Positions 51,974 to 60,574 of a DNA stretch of 64,000 nt are shown here, piece by piece; within the stretch, counting starts at the first letter, position 1, and each line of letters starts with the position of its first letter. A program made the translations under genes and the position numbers. The stretch is from Pseudomonas monteilii NBRC 103158 = DSM 14164 (lineage in GTDB: Bacteria; Pseudomonadota; Gammaproteobacteria; Pseudomonadales; Pseudomonadaceae), in the NCBI RefSeq assembly GCF_000730605.1, contig NZ_BBIS01000008.1:124001-188000 (forward strand), in the 5' to 3' direction. A model generated the notes under the pieces. That model saw only the letters and a program-made list of their open reading frames with translations. It searched no databases and had not been told where the DNA came from.

Positions 51974-53004
51974 TAGTGCTGGTTCCTTACCCAATACCTG
52001 AACAACGGCTCTGCCAAAAACAGCACGAACAGCAGACGCATCACCTGCAGCGCCGTCACCAGCGGTACCGACAGTTGCAGGGTTTCTGCCGTCAGGCTCA
52101 TTTCGGCAATCCCGCCCGGCATCATCCCAAGCGTCAGCGAACGCAAATCCAGCGCGGTCATCACGCTTAGTACCCACGCGGCACTGCCGGCAATCGCCAT
52201 GCATAGCGCCGTGGCTAACAGCGTGCGCCCCAGGAACGACGGTGCGCGGCGGAAGAAGGCGCGGTTGAAGTGGCAAGCCAGGCCGCTGCCTATCAGCCAC
52301 TGGCCGATCTGGCTGGCACCATTGGGCAGTGCGATTTGCAGGTTGCCGGCCAGGCTGACCGTGGCCGCTACCAGCAATGGCCCGAACAGCCACGGATTGG
52401 GCTGGCGCAAGCGTTGCCAGAGCAGCGCAACGACAACGCCCAACGGCGCGATCAAGGCCAGCCAGCTCCAGCTGACGCTGCCCGCGTGGTTCAGTGGCAC
52501 CCCGTCACCCAGCAAGAACTTGAACAGCGCCGGTACGCACAGCACCACCGCCAGCACCCGCAGGCTTTGCGCCGCAGCCACCTGGCTCAGTACCGCGCCG
52601 TTACGTGCGCCGAGGTTGACCATCTCCCCCGAGCCTCCTGGCATGCTGGCGAAAAAAGCCGTGGCGCGGTCTTCACCGGTCTTTCGCAGCAGCCACACGC
52701 TGATCACGCTGGACAGGGTCGTGAACAGGGCACCGAAGAAAATCAGCGCAAAATGGCTGCCCACCTGCTCGATCACTGCCGGGGTAAAGTGCAGGCCAAT
52801 GCCGATGCCGATGATGCACTGCCCGCACTTGCGGCCGTTGGGTATCTCTGACAGTTGCCAGGGCGTCAGGCAGCGCACCAGGATGATGGCCAGCAGCGAG
52901 CCGACCATCCACGGCAAAGGCCAGCCGACTCTGCTGGCGATATAACCGCCAGCAAGGCCGACCAGCCCGGTTGCGACAAACAACGGCAACGCGCGATCAG
53001 GCAT
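51973..53004 (-). CDS. AbrB-family membrane protein (PF05145)
   Basis: A 343-residue membrane protein of the family misleadingly named ammonia monooxygenase regulator AbrB, made of two similar halves with about ten membrane segments. PGGSGEMVNLGA and PGGIAEMSLTA, one per half, are the paired family motifs. Its start overlaps the tctA stop by 8 bases, so it belongs to the tricarboxylate operon. A role alongside the TctCBA transporter is suggested by position only. Confidence 0.82.
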   Translation of the reverse strand: MPDRALPLFVATGLVGLAGGYIASRVGWPLPWMVGSLLAIILVRCLTPWQLSEIPNGRKCGQCIIGIGIGLHFTPAVIEQVGSHFALIFFGALFTTLSSVISVWLLRKTGEDRATAFFASMPGGSGEMVNLGARNGAVLSQVAAAQSLRVLAVVLCVPALFKFLLGDGVPLNHAGSVSWSWLALIAPLGVVVALLWQRLRQPNPWLFGPLLVAATVSLAGNLQIALPNGASQIGQWLIGSGLACHFNRAFFRRAPSFLGRTLLATALCMAIAGSAAWVLSVMTALDLRSLTLGMMPGGIAEMSLTAETLQLSVPLVTALQVMRLLFVLFLAEPLFRYWVRNQH

Positions 53005-54511
53005 CGGCCAGGGCCCGGCGCTGCTGGCTGCGTTTGCGCCAAATGCGAAGCAGCGGCAAGGCGAGCATCAGCACCACCAGCGCCCACACGCCCATGCTGA
53101 TCGGGCTCGACCAGAGGATGCCCAGCTCACCGTTGGAAATCGACAGTGCGCGGCGCAGGTTCTGCTCCATCAGCCCGCCGAGAATGAAACCGAGTAGGAT
53201 CGGCGACAGCGGGAAGTCCAGCTTGCGCAGGATGTAGCCCATGATGCCGATGCCGACCATCAGGAACAGGTCGAAGGTGGTGGCATGCACGGCGTACACG
53301 CCGATGGCGGTGATGATGGCGATCACTGGCACCAGCGCCCAGTTCGGCACGGCGAGGATGCGGGTGAAAATGCGGATCATCGGAATGTTGAGGATCACCA
53401 GCATGATGTTGGCGATGAACAGCGAGGCGATCAGGCCCCAGACGATGTCTGGCTGCTGTTCGAACAGCAGTGGGCCGGGGGTGATGTTGTACAGGGTCAG
53501 GGCGCCGATCATCACGGCGGTGGTGCCAGAGCCCGGTACACCCAGGGTCAGCATCGGCACCAGGGCGCCACAGCACGAAGCACCGATGGCTGTTTCCGGC
53601 GCGGCCAGGCCACGGGCATCGCCCTTGCCGAACTTGCCGCTTTCACCCGCCAGGCGCTTCTCGGTCATGTAGGCCACGGCACTGGCCAACGTTGCCCCGG
53701 CGCCAGGCAGAACACCCATGATGAAACCAAGCAGACCGCAACGAATGTTCACCACGAACACCGAAGCCGCTTCCTTGAAGTTGAACAGCATGCGGCCGGT
53801 AGCCTTGACTGCCTGGTGGCCATGGTGGGTCTTTTCCAGCAGCAGGAGGATTTCGCTGATGGAGAACAGGCCCAGTACCAGCACCACGAACTGGATGCCG
53901 TCGGCCAGGTGCACGCTGTCACCGGTGAAGCGGTAGACGCCGCTGTTGGCGTCGATGCCGACCGCTGACAGGAACAGGCCGATCAGGGCAGCAATGAAGG
54001 TTTTCAGGGGCTTGTCACCGGCCATGCCGCCCAGGGCGACGATGGCGAACACCATCAGCACGAAGTACTCGGCCGGGCCGAAAGCAATGGCCCATTTCGC
54101 CAGCAACGGCGCGAACAGCACCATGCCGCAGGTGGCGATGAAGGCGCCGATGAACGAACTCCATGCCGACAGCGACAGGGCCACGCCGGCCAAGCCCTGT
54201 CGGGCCATCGGGTAACCGTCGAGGGTGGTCATCACGGTCGAGGCCTCGCCCGGGATGTTCAGCAGGATCGAGCTGATACGCCCACCGTACTCGCAACCCA
54301 GGTACACCGCCGCCAGCAGGATCAGCGCCGACTCCGGTGGCAAGCCCAGGGCGAAGGCGATGGGAATCAGCAGGGCCACGCCGTTGATCGGGCCCAGGCC
54401 TGGCAGCAGGCCGACCACGGTGCCGATCAGGGTGCCGGAGAGGGCGGTGACCAGGTTGTAGGGGGACAGGGCGACGCCGAAGCCCTGGCCCAGGTAGCTC
54501 AAGGTATCCAT
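52997..54511 (-). CDS. tctA: TctA, large membrane subunit of tripartite tricarboxylate transporter
   Basis: The permease subunit of the TTT transporter, 504 residues, about 11-12 membrane segments. It begins MDTLSYLGQGFGVALSPYNL, has GTVVGLLPGLGPINGVALLIP (the conserved Gly-rich entry motif) and LNIPGEASTVMTTLDGYPMARQG, and repeats the Gly-rich motif in GFIMGVLPGAGATLASAVAY. It imports citrate and related tricarboxylates with TctB and the binding protein TctC. It is 3 bases from tctB. Confidence 0.93.
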   Translation of the reverse strand: MDTLSYLGQGFGVALSPYNLVTALSGTLIGTVVGLLPGLGPINGVALLIPIAFALGLPPESALILLAAVYLGCEYGGRISSILLNIPGEASTVMTTLDGYPMARQGLAGVALSLSAWSSFIGAFIATCGMVLFAPLLAKWAIAFGPAEYFVLMVFAIVALGGMAGDKPLKTFIAALIGLFLSAVGIDANSGVYRFTGDSVHLADGIQFVVLVLGLFSISEILLLLEKTHHGHQAVKATGRMLFNFKEAASVFVVNIRCGLLGFIMGVLPGAGATLASAVAYMTEKRLAGESGKFGKGDARGLAAPETAIGASCCGALVPMLTLGVPGSGTTAVMIGALTLYNITPGPLLFEQQPDIVWGLIASLFIANIMLVILNIPMIRIFTRILAVPNWALVPVIAIITAIGVYAVHATTFDLFLMVGIGIMGYILRKLDFPLSPILLGFILGGLMEQNLRRALSISNGELGILWSSPISMGVWALVVLMLALPLLRIWRKRSQQRRALADA

Positions 54512-54514
54512 GTG

Positions 54515-54973
54515 TCAGTTCTCCAGTACGCTCAGCAGGCCAAGGGGCAGGGGCACGTCCATTACGCGGTCGAACAGCCAGTAGAGAAAGACGCTCATGC
54601 CGACCACCACCATGGCACTGTGCAGCCAGCGACCGCCGTACAGCCGGGCCATGGGTATACCGACCAGCATGGCGCTGAGAATGAAGCCCAAAGGCTCGAA
54701 GGTGGCGGCGAAAACAACCAACAGGCCAACGCAGGCGGCGATCTTGGTCAGGGTTTCGCGGTCCAGTTCCGGTTCGTCGTCCTTGCGCACGATGGGCGTA
54801 GGGCGAAACACCAGGTACAGCAGGCCAAGGCTCATCAGGCCGAGCATCAGCAGCGGGTAGGCGCGTGGGCCGACCGGCTCATAGGAAAACGCCGCCTGGT
54901 AGGGCAAGGCCATCACGGCCAGGGCGGCGCACACCGCCAGCAGGGCCAGGGCGAAGATGCGTTGCAGGATCAT
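54515..54973 (-). CDS. tctB: TctB, small membrane subunit of tripartite tricarboxylate transporter
   Basis: A 152-residue protein with four predicted membrane helices; TctB proteins are poorly conserved and recognised by size and position. GFILSAMLVGIPMARLYGGR is typical of the C-terminal half. The start at 54973 (MILQRIF) is preferred; the longer frame reads through the REP pair upstream. It lies between tctC and tctA. Confidence 0.88.
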   Translation of the reverse strand: MILQRIFALALLAVCAALAVMALPYQAAFSYEPVGPRAYPLLMLGLMSLGLLYLVFRPTPIVRKDDEPELDRETLTKIAACVGLLVVFAATFEPLGFILSAMLVGIPMARLYGGRWLHSAMVVVGMSVFLYWLFDRVMDVPLPLGLLSVLEN

Positions 54974-54989
54974 AGGGAAAGGCCTCGTT

Positions 54990-55079
54990 TGTGGGAGCGG
55001 GCTTGCCCCGCGAACACCGGCGAAGCCGGTGCCATGCACCGCGGTGCCTTCTTCGCGGGGCAAGCCCGCTCCCACAGGT
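54990..55079. repeat. Facing REP pair inside the tct operon
   Basis: TGTGGGAGCGGGCTTGCCCC followed by GCGAACACCGG, and its mirror, enclose a further short inverted repeat (ACCGGCGAAGCCGGT). It lies between tctC and tctB, a place where REP pairs commonly protect the upstream part of a message so that binding protein is made in excess. Confidence 0.9.
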
Positions 55080-55102
55080 ATCTGTGAAAGGTTGTGGATG
55101 AC

Positions 55103-56083
55103 TTACTGAATCAGCCCAAATTCCTTAGCCAATGCCTTGTAGTCAGCCACTTGCTTCTTCACATAGCCGTCCAGCTCGTCGCCGGTCATGGCGAACGGGA
55201 ACAGCTCGCGCTGGTCACGCAGCTTGGCGAAGTCTTCCGAGGCCAGCATCTTGTCGAACGAAGCTTTCCACCAGGCGTAGTCCTCGTCGCTCACCTTTGG
55301 CCCCAGGTAGAAACCGCGTACTACCGGCCAGACAATGTCGTAGCCCTGTTCCTTGGCCGTGGGGATGTCTTTCATCTCGGGCTCGTCCAGGCGGTTTTCC
55401 GAGAACACCGCAAGGATGCGCATGTTGCCGCTCTGAATATGCGGCATGGAGTCGGAGATGTCGGTCGAGCCAACCTGGATATGGCCACCCAGCAACGCCG
55501 TGGCAATTTCGCCACCGCCTTCCAGGGCCACGTAGCGCAGGTCACGCGGGTTGATGCCGGCAGCCTTGGCGATCAGGGCGGTCTGCATCCAGTCCTGGCT
55601 GCCCACGGTGCCGCCAGAGCCGATCACCACTTTGCTCGGGTCTTTCTTCAGCGCCGCGACCAGGTCGTCGAGGGTTTTGTAAGGGGAGTCGCTTTTCACC
55701 GCGATGGCGCCATAGCTGGTACCGACAGCGGCCAGCCACTTCACCGCGTTCTCGTCGAAGCGGCCGAACTTGCCTTGTGCCAGGTTCAGCAGCGAACCAC
55801 TGGACCAGGCCACCAGGGTGCCGGCATCGGCCGGGCGCTGGGCGACCACGGCGTTGTAGGCCACCGCGCCGACACCGCCGGGCATGTAGGTGACGCGCAT
55901 CGGCTTGCTGAGGATCTTTTCCTGCACCAGGGCGCTTTGCACCAGTTTGCAGGTCAGGTCGAAGCCACCGCCGGGCGAGGCGGGGGCGATGCATTCGGGG
56001 CGTTTCGGTTCGGCAGCGAGGGCATTGCCGGCCAACAGCAGGCAGCCGGTAGCGAGGACGAGGCGGCGCAGTGAAAAGGTCAT
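55103..56083 (-). CDS. tctC: TctC, periplasmic tricarboxylate-binding protein
   Basis: Binding protein of the Bug/TctC family, 326 residues with a signal peptide of 23 (MTFSLRRLVLATGCLLLAGNALA). IAPASPGGGFDLTCKLVQ is the family ligand-binding start, followed by GVGAVAYNAVVAQRP and GSGGTVGSQDW. It delivers citrate-type ligands to TctAB. It lies 33 bases after opdH with CGGAGA before the ATG. Confidence 0.93.
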   Translation of the reverse strand: MTFSLRRLVLATGCLLLAGNALAAEPKRPECIAPASPGGGFDLTCKLVQSALVQEKILSKPMRVTYMPGGVGAVAYNAVVAQRPADAGTLVAWSSGSLLNLAQGKFGRFDENAVKWLAAVGTSYGAIAVKSDSPYKTLDDLVAALKKDPSKVVIGSGGTVGSQDWMQTALIAKAAGINPRDLRYVALEGGGEIATALLGGHIQVGSTDISDSMPHIQSGNMRILAVFSENRLDEPEMKDIPTAKEQGYDIVWPVVRGFYLGPKVSDEDYAWWKASFDKMLASEDFAKLRDQRELFPFAMTGDELDGYVKKQVADYKALAKEFGLIQ

Positions 56084-56115
56084 CGTCTATCTCCGTGAGC
56101 GTTGTTGTTATTGGG

Positions 56116-57405
56116 TTACCACAGGGCGACGCTGTAGCTCACCAGCAGCCGCACTTCGTCCGCGTCACGGGCGAAGTTGGAGCGGAAGGTGGCGTTGCGC
56201 AGGCGCACGGCGACGTTCTTCAACGGGCCGCTTTGTACCACGTACTTGAGCTCGGTGTTGCGTTCCCACTCCTTGCCCTCGCCGCCGGCGGCGCGGCTGA
56301 CGTTGTCGCCACTGATGTAGCGGGTCATGAAGGTCAGACCGGGCACGCCGAGTGCGGCGAAGTTGTAGTCGTAGCGCGCTTGCCAGGAACGCTCGTCGGC
56401 GCCGGCGAAGTCGTTGATCTGGACGAAGTTGACCAAGTAAGGGTCGGCACCATCGACATACGGGAAGGCGCTGTCCCCTGACAGCTGCTGCCAGGCGGCG
56501 CTGACCTTGTGCCCGCCCAGGGCGTAGCTGAGCATGCCGTTGACGGTGGTGTTGTCGATGTTGCCCGCCTTGGCCGCACCGGCGTCGTCGCTCACGGCCA
56601 GGCGCAGGTCGGCGCCAAAGGTGCCCGGGCCCCACGGCTGGGTGGCGACCATGCCGATGAAGTGCTGGCGGTAGATGTCGTCGAGCTGGGCGAAGTGATA
56701 GCTGCCGGTGATGCGGTCGGTGAACTGGTAGTCCAGCCCGCCCAGGGCCAGGTTGTCGGCGCTGAAGCTGCCACCGAAGCGGCCGTTCTTGTTGTTCAGC
56801 GCCAGGTCTTCCCAGTTGGTGTCGTTGCGGTCCTTGGCTTTGTCCAGGCGACCGCCAGTGAAGGTCAGGCCCTTGATTTCCTTCGAGGTGAGCAGGCCAC
56901 CTTCGAACGTTTGCGGCAGGATGCGCCCGTCGTTGGGCTGCAGGGTTGGCAGCTCGGGGATCAGGGTGCCGATCTTCAGTTCGGTCTGGGAAATCTTCAC
57001 CTTACCGGTCAGGCCGAGTTTGGAATACTCATCGGCGGCTTTGCCATCATCGTGTGTCGGCAACAGGCCGGTGTCGGTGCGGTCGGGGCTGGAATCGAGC
57101 TTGATGCCGAGCATGCCCAGTGCATCCAGGCCAAAGCCTACGGTGCCATCGGTGTAGCCGGACTCGAAGTTGAGGATGAAGCCCTGGGCCCACTCGTCGC
57201 GCTTGGATTGCTGCGCGCTGGTGCCGTCGCGGAAGTCGCGGTTGAAGTACATGTTGCGGGTTTCGAAGGTTGCCGTGCTGTCTTCGAAGAAGGCGGCCTG
57301 GCTCATCGGGGCGACACCGGCAAGCGCAAGGGCGCTGGCGATGGCGGAGGGGCGTGCGGCAAAGGAACGGGTAGGCGCGAACGCCTGCGGCTGCGATGAC
57401 AGCAT
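56116..57405 (-). CDS. opdH: OpdH, OprD-family tricarboxylate porin
   Basis: Outer-membrane channel of 429 residues; a long signal region (about 37 residues ending MSQAA) precedes the barrel. OprD wording is clear: FFEDSTATFETRNMYFNRDF, TSKEIKGLTFTGGRLDKAKDRN, FAQLDDIYRQHFIGM, and ERSWQARYDYNFAALGVPGL, ending VSYSVALW. In P. aeruginosa OpdH admits cis-aconitate and other tricarboxylates and is controlled by TctDE; the identical gene arrangement here supports the same role. It heads the tct operon. Confidence 0.92.
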   Translation of the reverse strand: MLSSQPQAFAPTRSFAARPSAIASALALAGVAPMSQAAFFEDSTATFETRNMYFNRDFRDGTSAQQSKRDEWAQGFILNFESGYTDGTVGFGLDALGMLGIKLDSSPDRTDTGLLPTHDDGKAADEYSKLGLTGKVKISQTELKIGTLIPELPTLQPNDGRILPQTFEGGLLTSKEIKGLTFTGGRLDKAKDRNDTNWEDLALNNKNGRFGGSFSADNLALGGLDYQFTDRITGSYHFAQLDDIYRQHFIGMVATQPWGPGTFGADLRLAVSDDAGAAKAGNIDNTTVNGMLSYALGGHKVSAAWQQLSGDSAFPYVDGADPYLVNFVQINDFAGADERSWQARYDYNFAALGVPGLTFMTRYISGDNVSRAAGGEGKEWERNTELKYVVQSGPLKNVAVRLRNATFRSNFARDADEVRLLVSYSVALW

Positions 57406-57497
57406 CGTCGATGACTCCGTTTATTGTTCTTATTCGTTGCACCTTGCTGGTGCTTTTTTCGGCGCGAAGGGCGACCGTGGTGCGATGCTAGGTAACG

Positions 57498-57529
57498 AAC
57501 CTTTCGCTAACCTTTCAGCGTGAAAGGTT
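57498..57529. promoter_or_regulatory. Probable TctD operator between opdH and tctD
   Basis: AACCTTTCA-GCG-TGAAAGGTT at 57509-57529 is a perfect 9-base-arm palindrome. A further direct copy, AACCTTTC, lies at 57498-57505, eleven bases upstream, close to one helical turn. It occupies the middle of the divergent promoter region and fits an OmpR-type regulator. Confidence 0.7.
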
Positions 57530-57606
57530 TGTTACGAGGGGCTTCACAGGCTTAGCGACAGCGGTACACTCCGCGCCAACCGCCCCACCCGAGCAGGGAG
57601 AATCCG

Positions 57607-58278
57607 ATGCGTGTGCTGCTGGTCGAAGACCATCTGCAACTGGCCGAAAGCGTGGCCCAGGCCTTGAAAAGCCACGGCCTTACCGTGGATGTGCTGCATG
57701 ACGGCGTGGCTGCCGACCTGGCCCTGGCCAGCGAGGAATACGCCGTGGCCGTGCTGGATGTCGGCTTGCCGCGCATGGATGGCTTTGAGGTGCTGGCGCG
57801 CCTGCGCGGCCGTGGCAAGACTGTCCCGGTGCTGATGCTGACCGCGCGCAGCGACGTCAAGGACCGGGTTCATGGCCTGAACCTGGGGGCAGACGACTAC
57901 CTGGCCAAACCGTTCGAGCTGACCGAGCTGGAAGCGCGGGTGAAGGCGTTGCTGCGCCGCAGTGTGCTCGGTGGCGAGCGCCAGCAGCGTTGCGGGCCGC
58001 TGGTCTACGACCTGGATACCCGGCGCTTTGCCCTTGGCGACGACAACCTGACCCTGACGTCGCGCGAGCAAAGCGTGCTGGAAGCGCTGATCGCACGCCC
58101 GGGTCGGGTGATGAGCAAGGAGCAACTGGCTGCCCAGGTGTTCGGCCTGGATGAAGAAGCCAGCCCGGATGCCATCGAAATCTATATCCACCGGCTGCGC
58201 AAAAAGCTCGACGGCCACCCGGTGGCCATTGTCACCTTCCGTGGGCTGGGCTACCTGCTAGAGCACCGCGATGCGTGA
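57607..58278 (+). CDS. tctD: TctD, OmpR-family response regulator
   Basis: A 223-residue regulator: receiver domain with phospho-acceptor D51 (VLDVGLPRMDG) and lysine in LAKPFELTELEARV, then a winged-helix DNA-binding domain (about 125-220; LTSREQSVLEALIARPGRV, IEIYIHRLRKKL). It controls the divergent opdH-tct operon in response to tricarboxylates via TctE. GGGAG precedes the ATG; its stop overlaps tctE by 8 bases. Confidence 0.93.
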   Translation: MRVLLVEDHLQLAESVAQALKSHGLTVDVLHDGVAADLALASEEYAVAVLDVGLPRMDGFEVLARLRGRGKTVPVLMLTARSDVKDRVHGLNLGADDYLAKPFELTELEARVKALLRRSVLGGERQQRCGPLVYDLDTRRFALGDDNLTLTSREQSVLEALIARPGRVMSKEQLAAQVFGLDEEASPDAIEIYIHRLRKKLDGHPVAIVTFRGLGYLLEHRDA

Positions 58279-59650
58279 CAACGGCAGCTTGCGCGGGCGC
58301 CTGCTGGGCAACCTGGCCCTGCTGCTGGTGGTGCTGATGCTGGCCAGCGGCCTGAGCGCCTACTGGAATGGCCGTGAGGCCGCCGATACCGCCTACGACC
58401 GCACCCTGCTGGCCTCGGCGCGCACCATCGCCGCTGGCCTGTCGCAGCGTGACGGCTCGCTGAGCGCGGATGTGCCTTACGTGGCTTTGGATACGTTCGC
58501 CTACGACAGCGCCGGGCGCATCTACTACCAGGTACTGGACATCAAGCAGCGGCTGATCTCCGGCTACGAGAACCTGCCACCGCCGCCGCCCGGCACGCCG
58601 CGCACTGACGATTACCCGGCGCTTGCGCGGTTCTACAACGCCACCTATCTGGGCCAGGATGTGCGGGTGGTCAGCCTGCTGAAGGCAGTGAGCGAGCCGA
58701 ACATGAACGGCATGGCGGAAATCCGCGTGGCCGAGACGGAGGAGGCGCGGGTGCGCATGGCCCGTGGACTGATGGCCGACACCCTGTTGCGCCTGGGTAT
58801 GCTGGCGCTGGGTGCGTTGGTGATGGTGTGGTTTGCCGTGAGTGCGGCATTGCGGCCCCTGGAGCGCCTGCGCACGGCGGTGGAAGAGCGCCAGCCAGAT
58901 GACTTGCGGGCCTTGCCGGTGGTGCAGGTGCAGCGTGAGCTCGGCCCGCTGGTGCGAGCCTTGAACCACTTTACCGAGCGCCTGCGCGGCCAATTCGAGC
59001 GCCAGGCGCAGTTCATTGCCGATGCCGCCCATGAATTGCGTACGCCGCTGGCTGCCTTGAAGGCGCGGGTGGAGCTGGGCCTTCGCTCGTCCGAGCCGCA
59101 AGCGTGGCGGCAGACGCTGGAATCTGCGGCGCAAGGCACTGACCGCCTGACCCACCTGGCTAACCAGCTGTTGTCGTTGGCACGGGTGGAGAACGGAGCA
59201 CGGGCAATTGCCGAGGGCGGCGCGCAGCGCCTGGACCTCAGCCAGCTGGCCCGTGAGTTGGGCATGGCCATGGCCCCGTTGGCACACAAACGCGGCGTTG
59301 CGCTGGCCCTGGAGGCCGAGGCGCCTGTGTGGCTGAAGGGTGAGCCGACGCTGCTCAACGAGCTGTTGAGCAACCTGGTGGACAATGCCCTGGCGCACAC
59401 GCCAGAGGGTGGCAATGTGATCTTGCGGGTGGTGGCGCCGGCGGTGCTGGAGGTGGAAGACGACGGGCCGGGTATTCCCGAGGCTGAGCGTGAGCGGGTG
59501 TTCGAGCGGTTCTACCGGCGCAGTGCGCAAGGGAGCGGGCTTGGGCTGGCGATTGTCGGTGAGATCTGCCGGGCGCACCTGGCGCAGGTAAGCCTGCATG
59601 ATGGCGAGAACGGCGGGCTGCGGGTGCGGGTGAGTTTTATCGCCGATTGA
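58271..59650 (+). CDS. tctE: TctE, sensor histidine kinase
   Basis: A 459-residue kinase with two membrane helices (about 10-32 and 166-192), a short periplasmic sensor domain of the 2CSK_N type, a HAMP-like linker, the H-box AAHELRTPLAAL with H254, and the ATP-binding domain (LLSNLVDNALAHTPEGG, VEDDGPGIPEAERERVFERFYR, GSGLGLAIVGEI). It senses citrate-type acids and phosphorylates TctD. Confidence 0.92.
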   Translation: MRDNGSLRGRLLGNLALLLVVLMLASGLSAYWNGREAADTAYDRTLLASARTIAAGLSQRDGSLSADVPYVALDTFAYDSAGRIYYQVLDIKQRLISGYENLPPPPPGTPRTDDYPALARFYNATYLGQDVRVVSLLKAVSEPNMNGMAEIRVAETEEARVRMARGLMADTLLRLGMLALGALVMVWFAVSAALRPLERLRTAVEERQPDDLRALPVVQVQRELGPLVRALNHFTERLRGQFERQAQFIADAAHELRTPLAALKARVELGLRSSEPQAWRQTLESAAQGTDRLTHLANQLLSLARVENGARAIAEGGAQRLDLSQLARELGMAMAPLAHKRGVALALEAEAPVWLKGEPTLLNELLSNLVDNALAHTPEGGNVILRVVAPAVLEVEDDGPGIPEAERERVFERFYRRSAQGSGLGLAIVGEICRAHLAQVSLHDGENGGLRVRVSFIAD

Positions 59651-59657
59651 TGTGTTG

Positions 59658-59701
59658 CTGTTCTGGCCCTATCGCCGGCAAGCCAGATAGGGCCAGAACA
59701 G
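59658..59701. terminator. 15-bp-arm hairpin after tctE (REP-like)
   Basis: CTGTTCTGGCCCTAT and ATAGGGCCAGAACAG face each other around CGCCGGCAAGCCAG. It lies 8 bases after tctE and 12 before the convergent HDOD gene stop, so it may serve both. Confidence 0.7.
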
Positions 59702-59712
59702 GCTGGCACTGC

Positions 59713-60519
59713 TCAGCGGAACATGCTCCGCGCTTCAAGCAGCTCTTCCACCTCCAGCTCAGTACCAAACGGCAACCCCAGGTGGCGATAAGCCGGCAGC
59801 GCCGCCAATGGCCGATGGCGCCCGCGCTGGCTGATGCAGCGGGCGATCTGCACGATATCGATGTAATCGACCTTGTCAGTCTGCCGGTCCAGGTCCTGAA
59901 CCTGGCTGGGCAGGTTGACCAGTTGCTCCGGAAACTCCCAGGCCTTGAGGATCTTGTCCCCCAGCACCGGCTGGATCTGCTCGATCACGTAATGCAGGCA
60001 AACCGGGTCGGACAGCAGTTCGTTGTGCTCTTCGGCGTAAATGAGTACCGGCAGTGCGCCAATCTGGTTGACCAGCCCACCCAAGGTAGCCTGGTCGGGC
60101 TTGAGGTGCGTGTAGCGCCTGCAGATTTCGTAGCTGATACCCGCAACTTCCAGGCTGTTGGCCCAGATGTCGCGCAGTTTTTGTTCAACGGCCGGCGCAC
60201 GGGCATGGAAAATCTGCTCGATCACCAGACCAATGGCCAGGTTGCAGCTGTAATTGATGCCCAGCCGCGTGATGGCAGTGTGCAGGTCGGTGACCTCGAC
60301 CGCTGCACGCAGCAGCGGGCTGTTGACTACCTTTATCAGGCGCGCAGAAAGGGCCGCATCGCGACCGATCACCTTGCTCAGGGCCGCTACGCTGATCTCG
60401 CTGTCTTCCGCTGCTTCGCGGATGCTCAAGGCAACCTCTGGCAGGGTCGGCAGGACCAGGTCATCCTTTTCGATGGCATCGAGCAACTGTGCTTGAACCA
60501 TCTCGGCCAGCTTGTTCAT
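59713..60519 (-). CDS. HDOD-domain protein
   Basis: A 268-residue protein with an HDOD domain (about 20-215; LPTLPEVALSIREAAEDSEIS, LSARLIKVVNSPLLR, AITRLGINYSCNLAIGLVIEQIF). HDOD proteins resemble HD hydrolases but usually lack metal residues and serve in signalling or motility control. No output domain follows. The start at 60519 (MNKLAEM) is preferred; a longer frame to 60558 is possible. It lies downstream of ygfZ. Confidence 0.82.
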   Translation of the reverse strand: MNKLAEMVQAQLLDAIEKDDLVLPTLPEVALSIREAAEDSEISVAALSKVIGRDAALSARLIKVVNSPLLRAAVEVTDLHTAITRLGINYSCNLAIGLVIEQIFHARAPAVEQKLRDIWANSLEVAGISYEICRRYTHLKPDQATLGGLVNQIGALPVLIYAEEHNELLSDPVCLHYVIEQIQPVLGDKILKAWEFPEQLVNLPSQVQDLDRQTDKVDYIDIVQIARCISQRGRHRPLAALPAYRHLGLPFGTELEVEELLEARSMFR

Positions 60520-60546
60520 GGGCGTGTCTACCGCAGTGGTGGTGCG

Positions 60547-60567
60547 GCCCCGCCACAAGGGCGGGGC
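60547..60567 (-). terminator. Hairpin after ygfZ
   Basis: GCCCCGCC-ACAAG-GGCGGGGC is a perfect 8-bp stem directly downstream of the ygfZ stop on the minus strand. No T run follows, so termination may be partial and the HDOD gene may be read through. Confidence 0.5.
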
Positions 60568-60574
60568 AGGCTGG

